Assembly: GCA_905221605.1 (NCBI GenBank)
Contig: CAJNDS010002145.1
Coordinates: 25,001-42,500, forward strand
Direction of reading: 5' to 3'
Length of the DNA stretch: 17,500 bases
Source: Symbiodinium natans
Lineage: Eukaryota; Sar; Dinophyceae; Suessiales; Symbiodiniaceae
Of the stretch, positions 7,748 through 14,542 are shown piece by piece (the first letter of the stretch is position 1; each line of letters begins with the position of its first letter). A program made the translations under genes and the position numbers. The notes below the pieces were generated by a model, which worked only from the letters and a program-made list of their open reading frames with translations, searched no databases and had not been told where the DNA came from.

Positions 7748-7950
7748 CTTCGTAGGAACCCGGGATGTACATACAGTTGAAGGTGGAGAGCCTACTTGGC
7801 GAGTGCATCTGGGTCTTCGTAGAAAGCGGGACTTCCATGCAGTTGAAGGTTTAGTTAGGGCCGAGTTGACGAGTGTATCCTGGTCTAAGAAAGAGCTCTT
7901 CGTCCTTCTATACCTGGAAGTCTTGCAGTTGACGCTCGCTTGTGTCGTCA
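7748..7950 (+). repeat. Degenerate tandem repeat, period 67-70
   Basis: Three diverged copies begin near 7748, 7815 and 7885. Shared marks are CTTCGTAG, CATGCAGTTGAAGGT and GAGTG.ATC.TGGT. An open plus frame of 85 codons spans them and its peptide repeats R.RD.H.VEG, but the frame starts inside telomere-like sequence and I do not regard it as established coding. A related stretch (GAGATTCATACCGTTGAGGGT) occurs at 14213-14233. Confidence 0.45.
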
Positions 7951-8465
7951 ACTAACCCAGGGTATCGCTAAACGACTTCGGGTTGAGGTCTGAGAGATAT
8001 TTACTCATGGGTTCAGGGCTTAGGGTTGTCTAGGATTGTTTGCATTTGGGCTTGGAATTAGGGTCTTCTGCAGCTTGTGAGGCTTGCTGGTATTTCAGAA
8101 TCCACAGAAGCTGAAACCCTGAAACCTCCTAAGCCCGAAACCCTATAACCCGTACATCGTAAACTCGATGCCCGAAACCCCTAAACTAAACCTTAAACCC
8201 CAAATATTGAAAGTTTACCTTGAGAAACGCTCAGAAAATAAAAACGTGATTTGGTCTCTTTCGGGGTCCTTATTACAAGGCGACAGAACTGGCCATGTTT
8301 GGGGGGTGTAGAACTTTTAAGGCATTTGGGTCAGTATGGCAGGTGCAAGGGTTTCGGGCCCGAACCCATAAACGCTGTAAACTCTCTGTAAATCCAACAA
8401 ACCCTATACACCCACTCATGTAAACCCCAGAGACCCTGTAAGCCCCAAAAATAAACCCTAACACT
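7951..8465. other. No gene; degenerate repeats and one family A copy
   Basis: Scattered CCCTAAA-like units (8110-8200) are followed by a family A match at 8245-8300 (GGGGTCCTTATTACAAGGCG then TGTTTGGGGGG). The 63-codon minus frame at 8273-8464 has no motif. Confidence 0.45.
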
Positions 8466-8605
8466 CCCCCTCTAAATTACCCTGCCTAGGTTCCCCCCTC
8501 AAAATCTTAACTAGGCTGAATTATCCCTAGATAACCTCAATTATGGGGGGAACCCAGCAAAAGGGGGGGGGGGGGGGGGGGTAGTATAGAGGGGGGTAAT
8601 TAGTA
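8466..8605. repeat. MITE-like hairpin element with G19 run
   Basis: Imperfect terminal inverted repeats of about 18 bases (CCCCTCTAAATTACCC on the left, complement of GGGTAATTAGTAGGGG on the right) enclose 140 bases. Inside is a perfect 10-base inverted pair, GGTTCCCCCC and GGGGGGAACC, and a run of 19 G at 8563-8581. It looks like a small non-autonomous DNA element. No coding sequence lies inside. Confidence 0.45.
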
Positions 8606-8621
8606 GGGGAACCCATGAATG

Positions 8622-8668
8622 AACCCTAAACCTAAACCCTAAACCCTAAACCCTAAACCCTAAACCCA
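8622..8668 (-). repeat. CCCTAAA array
   Basis: Six units forming the left flank of exon 8759-8682. Confidence 0.95.
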
Positions 8669-8681
8669 GCAAGCCCTGCAC

Positions 8682-8759
8682 CCGCTTTTGCGCCGCCACC
8701 GCTCCGGTCGGGCGTCGGCGCTCAACAGCTCCAGGGAGCGGAGGTCGCAAAACTCGAGC
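8682..8759 (-). CDS. Probable PPR exon
   Basis: The exon is bounded by AGACCCAG|G and AAGCGG|GTGCAG. The minus frame reads LEFCDLRSLELLSADARP then ERWRRKS; LRSLELLS matches the W..ALELL.E helix of PPR. The flanks are CCCTAAA on the left and TTTAGGG/TTTGGGG on the right, the usual arrangement for an exon here. The plus strand is also open and begins QQALHPLLRRHRSG, which resembles the same helix, so the strand rests mainly on context. Confidence 0.42.
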
Positions 8760-8765
8760 CTGGGT

Positions 8766-8851
8766 CTTTAGGGTTTAGGGTTTAGGGTTTAGGGTTTAGG
8801 GTTTGGGGTTTGGGGTTTGGGGTTTGGGGTTTGGGGTTTGGGGTTTGGGGT
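8766..8851 (+). repeat. TTTAGGG block then TTTGGGG block
   Basis: Five TTTAGGG units give way to seven TTTGGGG units with no mixing, another example of variant blocks. Confidence 0.95.
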
Positions 8852-9100
8852 TAGGGGCTTATGAGGGGTGAGGCTTCGGGGGTTAGGGTTTGCGTTTAGG
8901 GTTTAGCGGCTTTAGGGGTTTACGGGTTTATGAGGAGGTCTGGGCTAGGGGTTTCCGGGTTTCAGGGATTAGGGTTGGGGTGCTCAGGGAAATCTAAACC
9001 AGGCGCCCATGCTGTACTGTGGAAATATGCGTTTAAAGAGGCCCTCCGAGGTTTTAGGTTCATAGGGGGCTATAATTTAGAACTAGGGGTTTCGGGTTTA

Positions 9101-9173
9101 GGGTAAAAGTTTAGGGTTTAGGGTTTGGGGTTTAGGGTTTAGGGTTTAGGGTTTAGGGTTTAGGGTTTAGGGT
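9101..9173 (+). repeat. TTTAGGG array
   Basis: Ten units, one TTTGGGG. Confidence 0.95.
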
Positions 9174-9177
9174 TAGG

Positions 9178-9215
9178 TTCCAGGCTCCGCGGTGTCAGGC
9201 TGCAGATTTTGGGTT
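9178..9215 (-). CDS. Possible exon remnant
   Basis: The minus strand reads NLQPDTAEPGT after a pyrimidine-poor AAATCTGCAG. LQPDT matches the G.QPD part of a PPR repeat. The island is under 40 bases, lies between telomere-like arrays, and has no clear donor, so it is weakly supported. Confidence 0.2.
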
Positions 9216-9246
9216 TGGGGTTTGGCTTGGGAGGTTGACTGGGGGC

Positions 9247-9282
9247 TCGCGGACTGCACAGCTGCATACGCCAGACGCGAGT
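9247..9282 (-). CDS. Probable PPR micro-exon
   Basis: After CCCCTGAG|AC the minus frame reads SRLAYAAVQSA, the V.YNAAISA segment of a PPR repeat. It ends at GC donor GCGA|GCCCCC, one base into a codon that a GC start would turn into serine, as in exon 13803. It is flanked by TTTAGGG arrays at 9295-9345 and, beyond a small island, at 9101-9173. Confidence 0.45.
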
Positions 9283-9294
9283 CTCAGGGGTTTG

Positions 9295-9345
9295 GGGTTT
9301 AGGGTTTAGGGTTTAGGGTTTAGGGTTTAGGGTTTAGGGTTTAGG
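9295..9345 (+). repeat. TTTAGGG array
   Basis: Seven units immediately right of exon 9282-9247, followed by CCCTAAA-like units on the other orientation (9365-9430). Confidence 0.95.
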
Positions 9346-9456
9346 GCCCTCGAACATTGAGGCCCAAACCCCATCGCCCCAAAGCCCTAAAGACTTAAAA
9401 AAACGCTACGCCCGAAACCCCTAAACCCTGAACCCTCAGTGCATAAGCCCCAAAAC

Positions 9457-10055
9457 CTAAACCCGACAACCATGACGCCCACCTGACGAGTCAACAGTGC
9501 AAACTTCAGTAGTCTCCTTTGTGCAATGTAGCGAAATCTGTGACAAGACGTCCTTCATTTCCTTCTCATGGAGGTTGTTGTGGTTGACTTCTTGGGTAGT
9601 GCTCTCCGTTATGGGTTTTTGGTTGCTGCCTGTGATGGTGAGGGCTCTGCGGCACAGGTGGGATGCAAGTGTTTGTACAGTTTGTTGCAGCTTTACGATG
9701 ATGCTGATGTTTTTTCTCCACTTTCCGGGCGTTCCTTGGTGAATTTCATCTTGCTTTTGTCTACTACTGGCTGGTGAAATTGTTTGGTGGTGACCCTTTC
9801 TCCACGGTTGCTCGTTGTATCTTCTCGCTTTGAGGATCCCATGCCTCGCCCACGTGCTGACGGCTAGTCGATCATTGAGACCATGCACGATCTCCCGCGT
9901 GAAGGCGTTCGTGGCTGAGTTCATTATGGTTTTATTAGTGTGGTTTCTCTTTACCTTTGTCGAGTTTGATGTGGAGATGGCAGTCCTCATCGTGGACTGT
10001 ATATGTGTGTGTGAGTGAGACGCAAGTGTCTCCAGCTTTGAGTGGTTGCGGTATA
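9457..10055 (-). CDS. Hypothetical open frame, 177 codons from ATG
   Basis: The minus frame is open for about 200 codons between a TAA near 10060 and a TAG at 9457; the first ATG is at 9990. I do not recognise the product. It is hydrophilic, rich in N, Q, T, H and K, with no visible signal peptide or membrane segment. The sequence has less GC and fewer telomere-like motifs than its surroundings, and the bounding repeats lie just outside it. A CTAAG|GC acceptor-like site sits at the 5' edge. It could be a gene or mobile-element fragment lying within a PPR intron, or an exon of another gene. The hydrophobic plus-strand frames here are probably its shadow. Confidence 0.35.
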
Positions 10056-10191
10056 GGCCTTAGTATGCCTGCCTTGCAGCACCCGCCGAGGGTAGTGTGC
10101 CAGATGCAGAAGGCAAAACCCCAAAACCACAAAGCACACCCTACAGGGTTCAAGCATCGTCGAGTGTCTGTATCGTTGAAGGCTTGCCGCA

Positions 10192-10235
10192 ACCCTAAAC
10201 CCTAAACCCTGAACCCTAAACCCTAAACCCTCAAT
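10192..10235 (-). repeat. CCCTAAA array
   Basis: Six units with one CCCTGAA and one CCCTCAA; it bounds the 9457-10055 open frame on the right. Confidence 0.9.
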
Positions 10236-10264
10236 CCGAAGCCCTAAACCCCTATACCCCTAAA

Positions 10265-10313
10265 CTGCAGCACAGTGACAGTTGCGAGCTCGGACCCGAC
10301 CCAAGCATCTGAA
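10265..10313 (-). CDS. Possible PPR exon after 10749-10659
   Basis: The minus strand carries CCTTCTTCAG and ends CTGCTGCAG before TTTAGGGG. Two readings fit the preceding exon. From CGAAAG|CC the extended donor gives AFFRCLGRVRARNCHCAA, making TGKLAEAFFRCL with its neighbour, like the G.L.EA..LF..M helix of classic PPRs. From TTCTTCAG|A the phase-0 reading is MLGSGPSSQLSLCCS. Neither can be preferred from sequence alone. Confidence 0.35.
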
Positions 10314-10587
10314 GAAGGCTTTCGGGGTGTGATCTAGGGTTTTGAGCTTCGATATTCGGGGTTCCGATTTGGGATTTTTTAAGTTTCAGGGTCTTAGTGT
10401 CTTGGGCTTTGTTGTAGGGCTTAGGGTTTTTGCTTGGAGGCTATTGGGGTTACGGGCTGGGGTGTAGGGCTGTCACGTCGCGATTAGCGGGTTCAGCCGT
10501 GCCAAGCCGCCTTCATTCGCTGTTAGACAATGGGGGTTCTACCCTAAACCCTGCAAACCTGACTCCGGATTTTGGGGGATGCAGAAC

Positions 10588-10658
10588 CCCTAAACCCTAA
10601 ACCCTAAACCCTAAGCCCTAAGCCCTAAACCCTAAACCCTAAACCCTCAACCCTCAAC
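10588..10658 (-). repeat. CCCTAAA array ending in CCCTCAA block
   Basis: CCCTAAA, two CCCTAAG, CCCTAAA, then three CCCTCAA abutting exon 10749-10659. In gene direction it forms the start of the intron. Confidence 0.9.
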
Positions 10659-10749
10659 CCTCAGCCAGCTTCCCAGTGAGCACCTCGCAGGCGTCCACCG
10701 CAGCCCCTGCAGCCGTGGCATCCAGCTCCACCCTTCCCTGCACCATCTC
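10659..10749 (-). CDS. PPR protein exon
   Basis: After CCCTTGACCAG|G the minus frame reads EMVQGRVELDATAAGAAV followed by DACE, the second half of a PPR repeat. It starts in phase 0, matching exon 11126-11095. The donor is either GCGAG|GTGCTC at 10684, ending at DACE, or GAGG|GTTGAG at 10659, adding VLTGKLAEG. CCCTAAA repeats directly precede the acceptor in gene direction and TTGAGGG/TTTAGGG repeats directly follow the second donor. This is the clearest example of complementary telomere-like tracts flanking a coding island. Confidence 0.8.
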
Positions 10750-10756
10750 CTGGTCA

Positions 10757-10789
10757 AGGGTTTAGGGTTTAGGGTTTAGGGTTTAGGGT
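10757..10789 (+). repeat. TTTAGGG array before exon 10749
   Basis: Four to five units. On the minus strand this is the CCCTAAA tract immediately upstream of the acceptor CCCTTGACCAG. Confidence 0.95.
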
Positions 10790-11094
10790 CAAGGGTTTGG
10801 GGCTTGGGCTTAGGGTTTAGGGGGCTTTCAGGGGGTCGAGGTGCTCGTTATCATGTGAATCGCAACCTGACCCTGATGGCGTGTGCACAAGTCCCAGGCT
10901 CTAGGGGTTTAGGCTTGAGGGTTGACAAGAGGCTCTCCCTGGATTTGCTGCATACCCCATGAGCAACGACATTGCAACGCCGCTTTCAAGAAGGCAACGA
11001 ACAAGACCCTAAGCAACGAACAAGACCCTAAACCCTAAACCCTACACCCCCCCCCCCCCAAAACAACCCCGAGGAACCGTACTCAGTCAGGTGC

Positions 11095-11126
11095 CTCCAG
11101 AAACTGAAGGAGGTGCCTCGGAAGGC
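11095..11126 (-). CDS. PPR 32-base micro-exon
   Basis: After TTGTGAG|GC the minus frame encodes LPRHLLQFLE and stops at GC donor CTGGAG|GCACCT. A TGA follows six bases later in the same frame, so the donor must lie here. Joined to its neighbours it gives CLEGGLPRHLLQFLE then EMVQGRVELDATAAGAAV then DACE. The spacing from C to C is exactly 35 residues. That perfect PPR period across two junctions is strong evidence for this exon, which would be invisible by itself. Confidence 0.78.
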
Positions 11127-11202
11127 CTCACAACCCAAACGTTCACTCGGGCTGGGGTTCAGAGCAGGTTTCGAAGGGATGCCTGTCAGCAGAAATGGGG
11201 TG

Positions 11203-11300
11203 TTTACGAGAATAGGGGTACCCTTTTTGGGTCCTTGTTATAAGGGAATCCTACTGTTTGGGGTGATTTGTGTTGGGCCCCTGATTTGTGCCCCCCCCCA
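11203..11300 (+). repeat. Dispersed repeat family A, reference copy
   Basis: Reads GTTTACGAGAATAGGGGTAC then CCTTTTTGGGTCCTTGTTAT then AAGGGAATCCTACTGTTTGG, ending in a C-rich run. Copies or partial copies lie at 5055, 5882, 6369, 8245, 12995 and 14938. The 67-codon plus frame over it is a by-product. Confidence 0.6.
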
Positions 11301-11319
11301 TATCGGGAGGCCTTAAGCT

Positions 11320-11965
11320 AACAAACGAAAAGTGAGGCCTTCCGGTGTGTGGGTGCAGTCCGAAGCGTAGTGCCAGTATGGGCAGCGTCTGGAAAGCATT
11401 AGAGACTTAGAAAATCCTCATGTAAATGGGAGATCCAAGTGATGGACCCGAATTTACATCCCTCGTTGCTGAGTACCCTGGGCCAACAAAAGGTTGAGCT
11501 TGCGACTTGTGGTAGATTTACAGGAGCCACAAAAGGCTCATGGTTATCTGCTCAGCCCGAAGCATCAGCGTGGAAACACCCGCTCGGGGTCTAGTGCTTC
11601 GAGAGTTAGTACCAGTATAAGCATCACCTGATGGGAAAGGCCCAGCATGGTCCAGACTTCCAAGGGCTTGATAAGGGTTATGAGGGATTCATATACGGGA
11701 ATTACAAGGGGCTTAGAAGGGCTTGTAAGGGCTTAAGCGGGCTTGGGCTAATAGGTGAATAGGATCTAGGGGGGCTTCAGTAACTTCGCTTACAGGGTGG
11801 CGGAACCCGAGACCTTTGAGATTTCCCCCCAAGCCCTGAGTAAGGATCTGGCCCTAGCACGTCGGAGTGCCACTCACTTTAGGGCTGTGTAAGGCAGAAA
11901 GGGTCCCCTTGAGTTCAGGTTTAGGGTATGCGTGTTTGGGGGCACACAAAAGGTCTACTTTGGGG
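11320..11965. other. No gene; degenerate internal duplication
   Basis: TAGTGCCAGTATGGGCAGCG near 11369 resembles TAGTACCAGTATAAGCATCA near 11608, both after CCGAAGC/GCTTCGAG-like text. Around 11700-11750 a GGGCTT(A/G) motif repeats at irregular spacing. No exon is seen. Confidence 0.35.
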
Positions 11966-11969
11966 CAAG

Positions 11970-12060
11970 GCCGTTTAGGGTTTAGGGGTTAGGGGTTTAG
12001 GGGTTAGGGGTTTAGGGTTTAGAGTTTAAGGTTTAGGGTTTATAAGGTTTAGGGTTTAGG
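11970..12060 (+). repeat. Mixed TTTAGGG/TTTAGGGG array
   Basis: Alternates 7- and 8-base units and includes TATAAGG. It lies left of exon 12148-12080 and so has the same orientation as the array on its right. Confidence 0.9.
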
Positions 12061-12079
12061 GGACGCAGCAGGAGGGGGC

Positions 12080-12148
12080 CTCCTTCCAGGCACGCGCAGA
12101 AGACTGCGTAGTAGGACACCCTGTTGGGCGACAGCTCCATGGTGGCTC
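12080..12148 (-). CDS. PPR protein exon
   Basis: After TTGGCAG|GA the minus frame reads ATMELSPNRVSYYAVFCACL and then EG. SPNRVSYYAVFCACLEG is the PPR P..V.YNA.ISACE segment. Joined to exon 12936 the repeat is 38 residues, three longer than standard. The GC donor GGAG|GCCCCC leaves one base that exon 11126 completes to glycine. A CCCTAAA tract lies upstream of the acceptor in gene direction. The downstream side also shows CCCTAAA, so this intron start does not follow the inverted pattern. Confidence 0.82.
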
Positions 12149-12172
12149 CTGCCAACTTGGAGGCTTCTGCTT

Positions 12173-12228
12173 AGGGTTTAGGGTTTAGGGTTTAGGGTTT
12201 AGGGCTTAGGGCTTAGGGCTTAGGGTTT
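12173..12228 (+). repeat. TTTAGGG block then CTTAGGG block
   Basis: Four to five TTTAGGG units followed by three CTTAGGG units, right of exon 12148-12080. Confidence 0.95.
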
Positions 12229-12331
12229 GGGGGTAGGGCCGGGCAGGGTTTAGGGGGGGGTGTGCGATGCGGCCGTAGGAGGTACGTTTTAGGGTTTGGG
12301 TTCAGGGGTTCTTACTTCTCCAATAACCAAG

Positions 12332-12408
12332 GAAGAAAGAAGGCTAAGCTGCCATTCTTCCGACGAAAGAAGGAAACCCAAGAAGTTGGAAGTTCAACTA
12401 TTGGCGAA
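12332..12408 (+). CDS. Possible plus-strand exon, basic peptide
   Basis: The plus frame reads RKKAKLPFFRRKKETQEV then GSSTIGE and meets a strong GT donor, GGCGAA|GTAAGG. An AG|G acceptor (ACCAAG|G) is present 77 bases upstream. The stretch is AT-richer than the PPR islands and has no telomere-like repeats next to it. It would belong to a different gene on the opposite strand; the evidence is slight. Confidence 0.2.
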
Positions 12409-12409
12409 G

Positions 12410-12840
12410 TAAGGTTTGATCTATGCTTCTAAAAATCAACACTCCATTGCATGATCACGCATGTGCCTATTTCAATGATGTGCATTGCTACGTCTTTCTG
12501 TTTGCCTGACTATACATGACATGCATTGCATCTAAGTTCTGTTCATTGGAGGGGAGGAGAGAGGGTTGGGTAACAATAATCTGAAAATCACAAAAACCCT
12601 GCAAAAGATGGCGTAGGGTAGTATAGGGCCTTGACATGTTCAGTCCCACTCCAACCCCACCCCACCCCCCCGAGTGGCCCAGGCACCAGGGGATTTCGGC
12701 TTAAAGATTTCTGGCTTATGAGTCACTCTGTAAGTTCAGCTCATGAGGGAACCAAATGCCCCCCCCCCTCCCCCCCCCCCCCCCACAAAAAAAACAAGGA
12801 AACAAGGGCTTTGAGGGATTATAGTGTTCAACTAAGGGCA
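12410..12840. other. AT-richer unassigned stretch with C runs
   Basis: Short words such as GCATTGC recur at 12440-12540. Long C runs lie at 12760-12784 and a purine stretch follows. The 75-codon plus frame 12631-12858 runs through the C run and is not supported. Confidence 0.4.
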
Positions 12841-12876
12841 TCACTTTCTGGGTCTTAGCCTAAGAGGCCCTCTCGC

Positions 12877-12936
12877 CTGCAAAGGTCTCCAGAAACGCCT
12901 GCAGCGCCCGCTGCCACTGCCGCCCCTGGGCCAGGC
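12877..12936 (-). CDS. PPR protein exon
   Basis: After CTCTGAG|GC the minus frame reads LAQGRQWQRALQAFLETFA, an archetypal PPR first helix with W..AL..FLE. Its leading GC completes a serine codon with exon 13803, and the final G after the GC donor TTTGCAG|GCGAGA is completed by exon 12148. In register with the preceding exon, L takes the usual C position 35/36. The following intron starts without telomere-like repeats, an exception to the general pattern. Confidence 0.82.
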
Positions 12937-12994
12937 CTCAGAGACTCAGAGATTTCGAGTCTTTCCAAAGGGCTGGGGTATGTTCCCCCCATAT

Positions 12995-13070
12995 ACTGAC
13001 AGTCCTTTGTCGGGATTTCTAGTACCCCCCCCCCCCTTGATAATCCCTATTAAGGACTGGGAGTATAAGG
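12995..13070. repeat. Palindromic family A-like element
   Basis: CAGTCCTTTGTCGGGATT on the left matches the complement of AATCCCTATTAAGGACTG on the right with few differences, around a run of 12 C. Confidence 0.45.
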
Positions 13071-13156
13071 GGGAGAGTCAAGCTGGGCACTGCAAGCGCT
13101 CGTGGCCTGACCCCGCAGAAGCCCTGTAAGCCCTAATAATTCCCGCAACCGTGTGT

Positions 13157-13242
13157 GGGTACCCTTTTTGCTTTAAAGGGGCTTTTGAGGGAACACAACC
13201 CCTAAAGAAAAGGAAGAATAAGGGCCTACTCCGGATCCTAGA
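13157..13242 (+). repeat. Dispersed repeat family B, copy 2
   Basis: Matches 2856-2945 over about 85 bases with small gaps (GGGTACCCTTTTTG, then GAGGGAACACAACCCCTAAA, then GGCCTACTCCGGATCCTAGA). A GA-rich microsatellite expands its right end. Confidence 0.6.
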
Positions 13243-13322
13243 AGAAAGAGAGAGAGAGTCAGAGTGAGAGAGAGAGAGTCAGAGAGAGTCAGAACGAGTC
13301 AGAAAGAGAGAGAGAGAGAGGG
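13243..13322 (+). repeat. GA-rich microsatellite
   Basis: (GA)n interspersed with regularly placed GTCAGA units. Confidence 0.9.
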
Positions 13323-13327
13323 AGGGC

Positions 13328-13362
13328 CTACGTAGGTTGATGTTGCCGCGCGTTCTCGAAGC
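13328..13362 (-). CDS. Possible micro-exon, PPR-like
   Basis: A pyrimidine-rich stretch leads to ATGCGGGCAG|G on the minus strand, followed by LRERAATSTYV and the donor CTACGTAG|GCCC. L.ER.AT.TYV is compatible with the middle of a PPR repeat. The donor end closely resembles that of exon 3064-2961 (CTACGCAG|G), and in both places the following intron contains the same dispersed repeat. It lies inside the 13803-12936 intron and does not fit its phase. Confidence 0.28.
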
Positions 13363-13595
13363 CTGCCCGCATGTTGAAAGAAAAAGCGCGCTGTCGCCCG
13401 GGCGCGGGCGCGGCCTCGCTCGCCGTCCCCGAAAGAATGTTTAGGGTTTAGGGTTTAGGGCCTATAGGGTTTATAAGGTTTAGTATGGTGTAGTGGACTC
13501 CCAAATGTGAAACTCGCGTCGATTTTGGACGTCTCGGCTCGTGTGGTCTCTCACTGTTTGGGGTTTTACGCTGGCATGAGACGCAGGTACCCTAC

Positions 13596-13638
13596 CTGCA
13601 GCCCAAAATGCGACGAATGAGTAGGTTAAAGGGCCGAA
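13596..13638 (-). CDS. Possible small PPR-like exon
   Basis: The minus strand has a pyrimidine-rich stretch ending CCCGAAG|TTCGG, then FGPLTYSFVAFWAA, then a canonical donor GCTGCAG|GTAGGG. PLTYSFVAF resembles the PPR P..VTYNA.I segment. It sits inside the intron inferred between 13803 and 12936 and its phase does not suit insertion there, so it may be an alternative or relic exon. Confidence 0.22.
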
Positions 13639-13746
13639 CTTCGGGACAAAAGACACAGAAACAGCGGGCCCGAAACCCCAAACCCTACACATCCCTGCAC
13701 CCGAAGCCCTAAACCTCAAACCCCAAACCGAAACCCTATAAAACCG

Positions 13747-13767
13747 CCCCCCCCCCCCCCCCCCCCC
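13747..13767 (+). repeat. C21 homopolymer
   Basis: Twenty-one consecutive C, just beyond the donor of exon 13891-13803 in gene direction (a G run in the intron). Other C or G runs occur at 555-566, 8563-8581, 11046-11059, 12760-12784 and 13025-13036. Confidence 0.95.
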
Positions 13768-13802
13768 AACACGCGGCAACTCCGGAATGCCAAGGTCGAT
13801 GC

Positions 13803-13891
13803 TTGTCAGGGCCGCGTTGTACGTGTAGAGGTCCGGCTGCATGGCTTCACCGCGTAGCTCCTCGGCATGAGGCCACGAAAAGCCGCAAACC
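13803..13891 (-). CDS. PPR protein exon (start of main chain)
   Basis: After AACCCAG|G the minus frame reads VCGFSWPHAEELRGEAMQ and then PDLYTYNAALT. It is an unmistakable PPR second half, PDLYTYNAALTS, preceded by a shortened first helix: W to P is 13 residues against 17 in the other repeats. The GC donor ACAA|GCATCG leaves one base, and GC from exon 12936 completes AGC, giving NAALTSLAQGRQWQRAL with leucine where the usual cysteine stands. The ATG inside is not a start. A CCCTAAA-type tract precedes the acceptor in gene direction, and a 21-base G run plus TTTAGGG-type repeats follow the donor. Confidence 0.8.
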
Positions 13892-13959
13892 CTGGGTTTT
13901 GGGGTTTGAGGGTTTAGGGCTTATAGGCTTATAGGGCTTGGGGTTTAGGGTTATGGTTC

Positions 13960-14250
13960 AGGGTTTAGGCGAGGTTGAATTCTAGAACCCAAACCCAGAA
14001 ACCCTACTGGAAGCCGTGCTACAAACACAACAAGCCCTGAACCGTAACCCCTATAATACTATGGACCCTTGTAAACCGAAAAGCACTATATCCCTACAAA
14101 CCGTAAACCCCCCAAACCCGTACACACGAAGTGCACCGAACCCCTGGGCCTGCCCGGGCCCGAACTCCACTGCTCAAGGGTGCGGGGTCGATGCTAGGGT
14201 ACATCTAAGGTCTGAGATTCATACCGTTGAGGGTCCGGGGTTTAAGGTTT
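13960..14250. other. No firm gene; degenerate repeats
   Basis: Diverged CCCTAAA-like units occur throughout. The 78-codon plus frame 14016-14252 is made of them, apart from its last part, which resembles the 67-base repeat of 7748-7950. A missing exon between 14379 and 13891 might lie here but I could not place it. Confidence 0.35.
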
Positions 14251-14270
14251 AGGATTTGTAGGATGAATGG

Positions 14271-14348
14271 CGGGTGTATAGGGTTTATAGGGTTTATAGG
14301 GTTTATAGGGTGTGTAGGGTTTATAGGGTTTATAGGGTTTAGGGTTTA
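14271..14348 (+). repeat. TTTATAGGG 9-base array
   Basis: Six to seven TTTATAGGG units with one TGTGTAGGG, ending in two TTTAGGG units. A two-base TA insertion in the telomere-like unit has been amplified. Confidence 0.9.
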
Positions 14349-14378
14349 GGCCTGAGAACCTAGACCTGTCCACCCTAC

Positions 14379-14455
14379 CCAAAGCACGCCGAGACGCCTC
14401 GAGCAGAAGAACGACGCTCCTGCCAGGTTTGCAGGCAGTTTCAGCTACAGTCCGA
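14379..14455 (-). CDS. Probable PPR exon
   Basis: The exon is bounded by ACCGCTCAG|T and TTTGG|GTAGGG, with a canonical GT donor. The minus frame reads RTVAETACKPGRSVVLLLEA followed by SRRALG. ETAC followed by a leucine-rich helix fits the PPR A-A-I-S-A-C-E..........LLLEE pattern, although the W is missing. It ends in phase 1, whereas exon 13891-13803 begins with one base of a codon, so at least one further exon or another boundary is needed between them. The plus strand is also open here (core RRLEQKNDAPARFAGS), which lowers confidence. Confidence 0.45.
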
Positions 14456-14482
14456 CTGAGCGGTGGATGGTCACAGCTCAAC

Positions 14483-14542
14483 CCCTAAGCCCTAAACCCT
14501 AAACCCTAAACCCTAAACCCTAAAACCCTAAACCCTAAACCC
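14483..14542 (-). repeat. CCCTAAA array
   Basis: Eight units, one with an extra A (CCCTAAAA). It lies right of exon 14455-14379. Confidence 0.95.

Noticed and set aside
9497-9777. Hydrophobic plus-strand frames (81 and 69 codons)
   Set aside because: They are the antisense of the hydrophilic minus-strand frame and mirror its codons; membrane-like content is expected from that.
13480-13842. Continuous 120-codon minus frame starting MQPDLYTYN
   Set aside because: The start of it is real PPR exon, but the frame then reads through the C21 run and telomere-like repeats; it should be spliced at about 13803.
14242-14481. 79-codon minus frame as one unit
   Set aside because: Its first half is the PPR-like exon 14455-14379, but its second half is a translation of the TTTATAGGG array.
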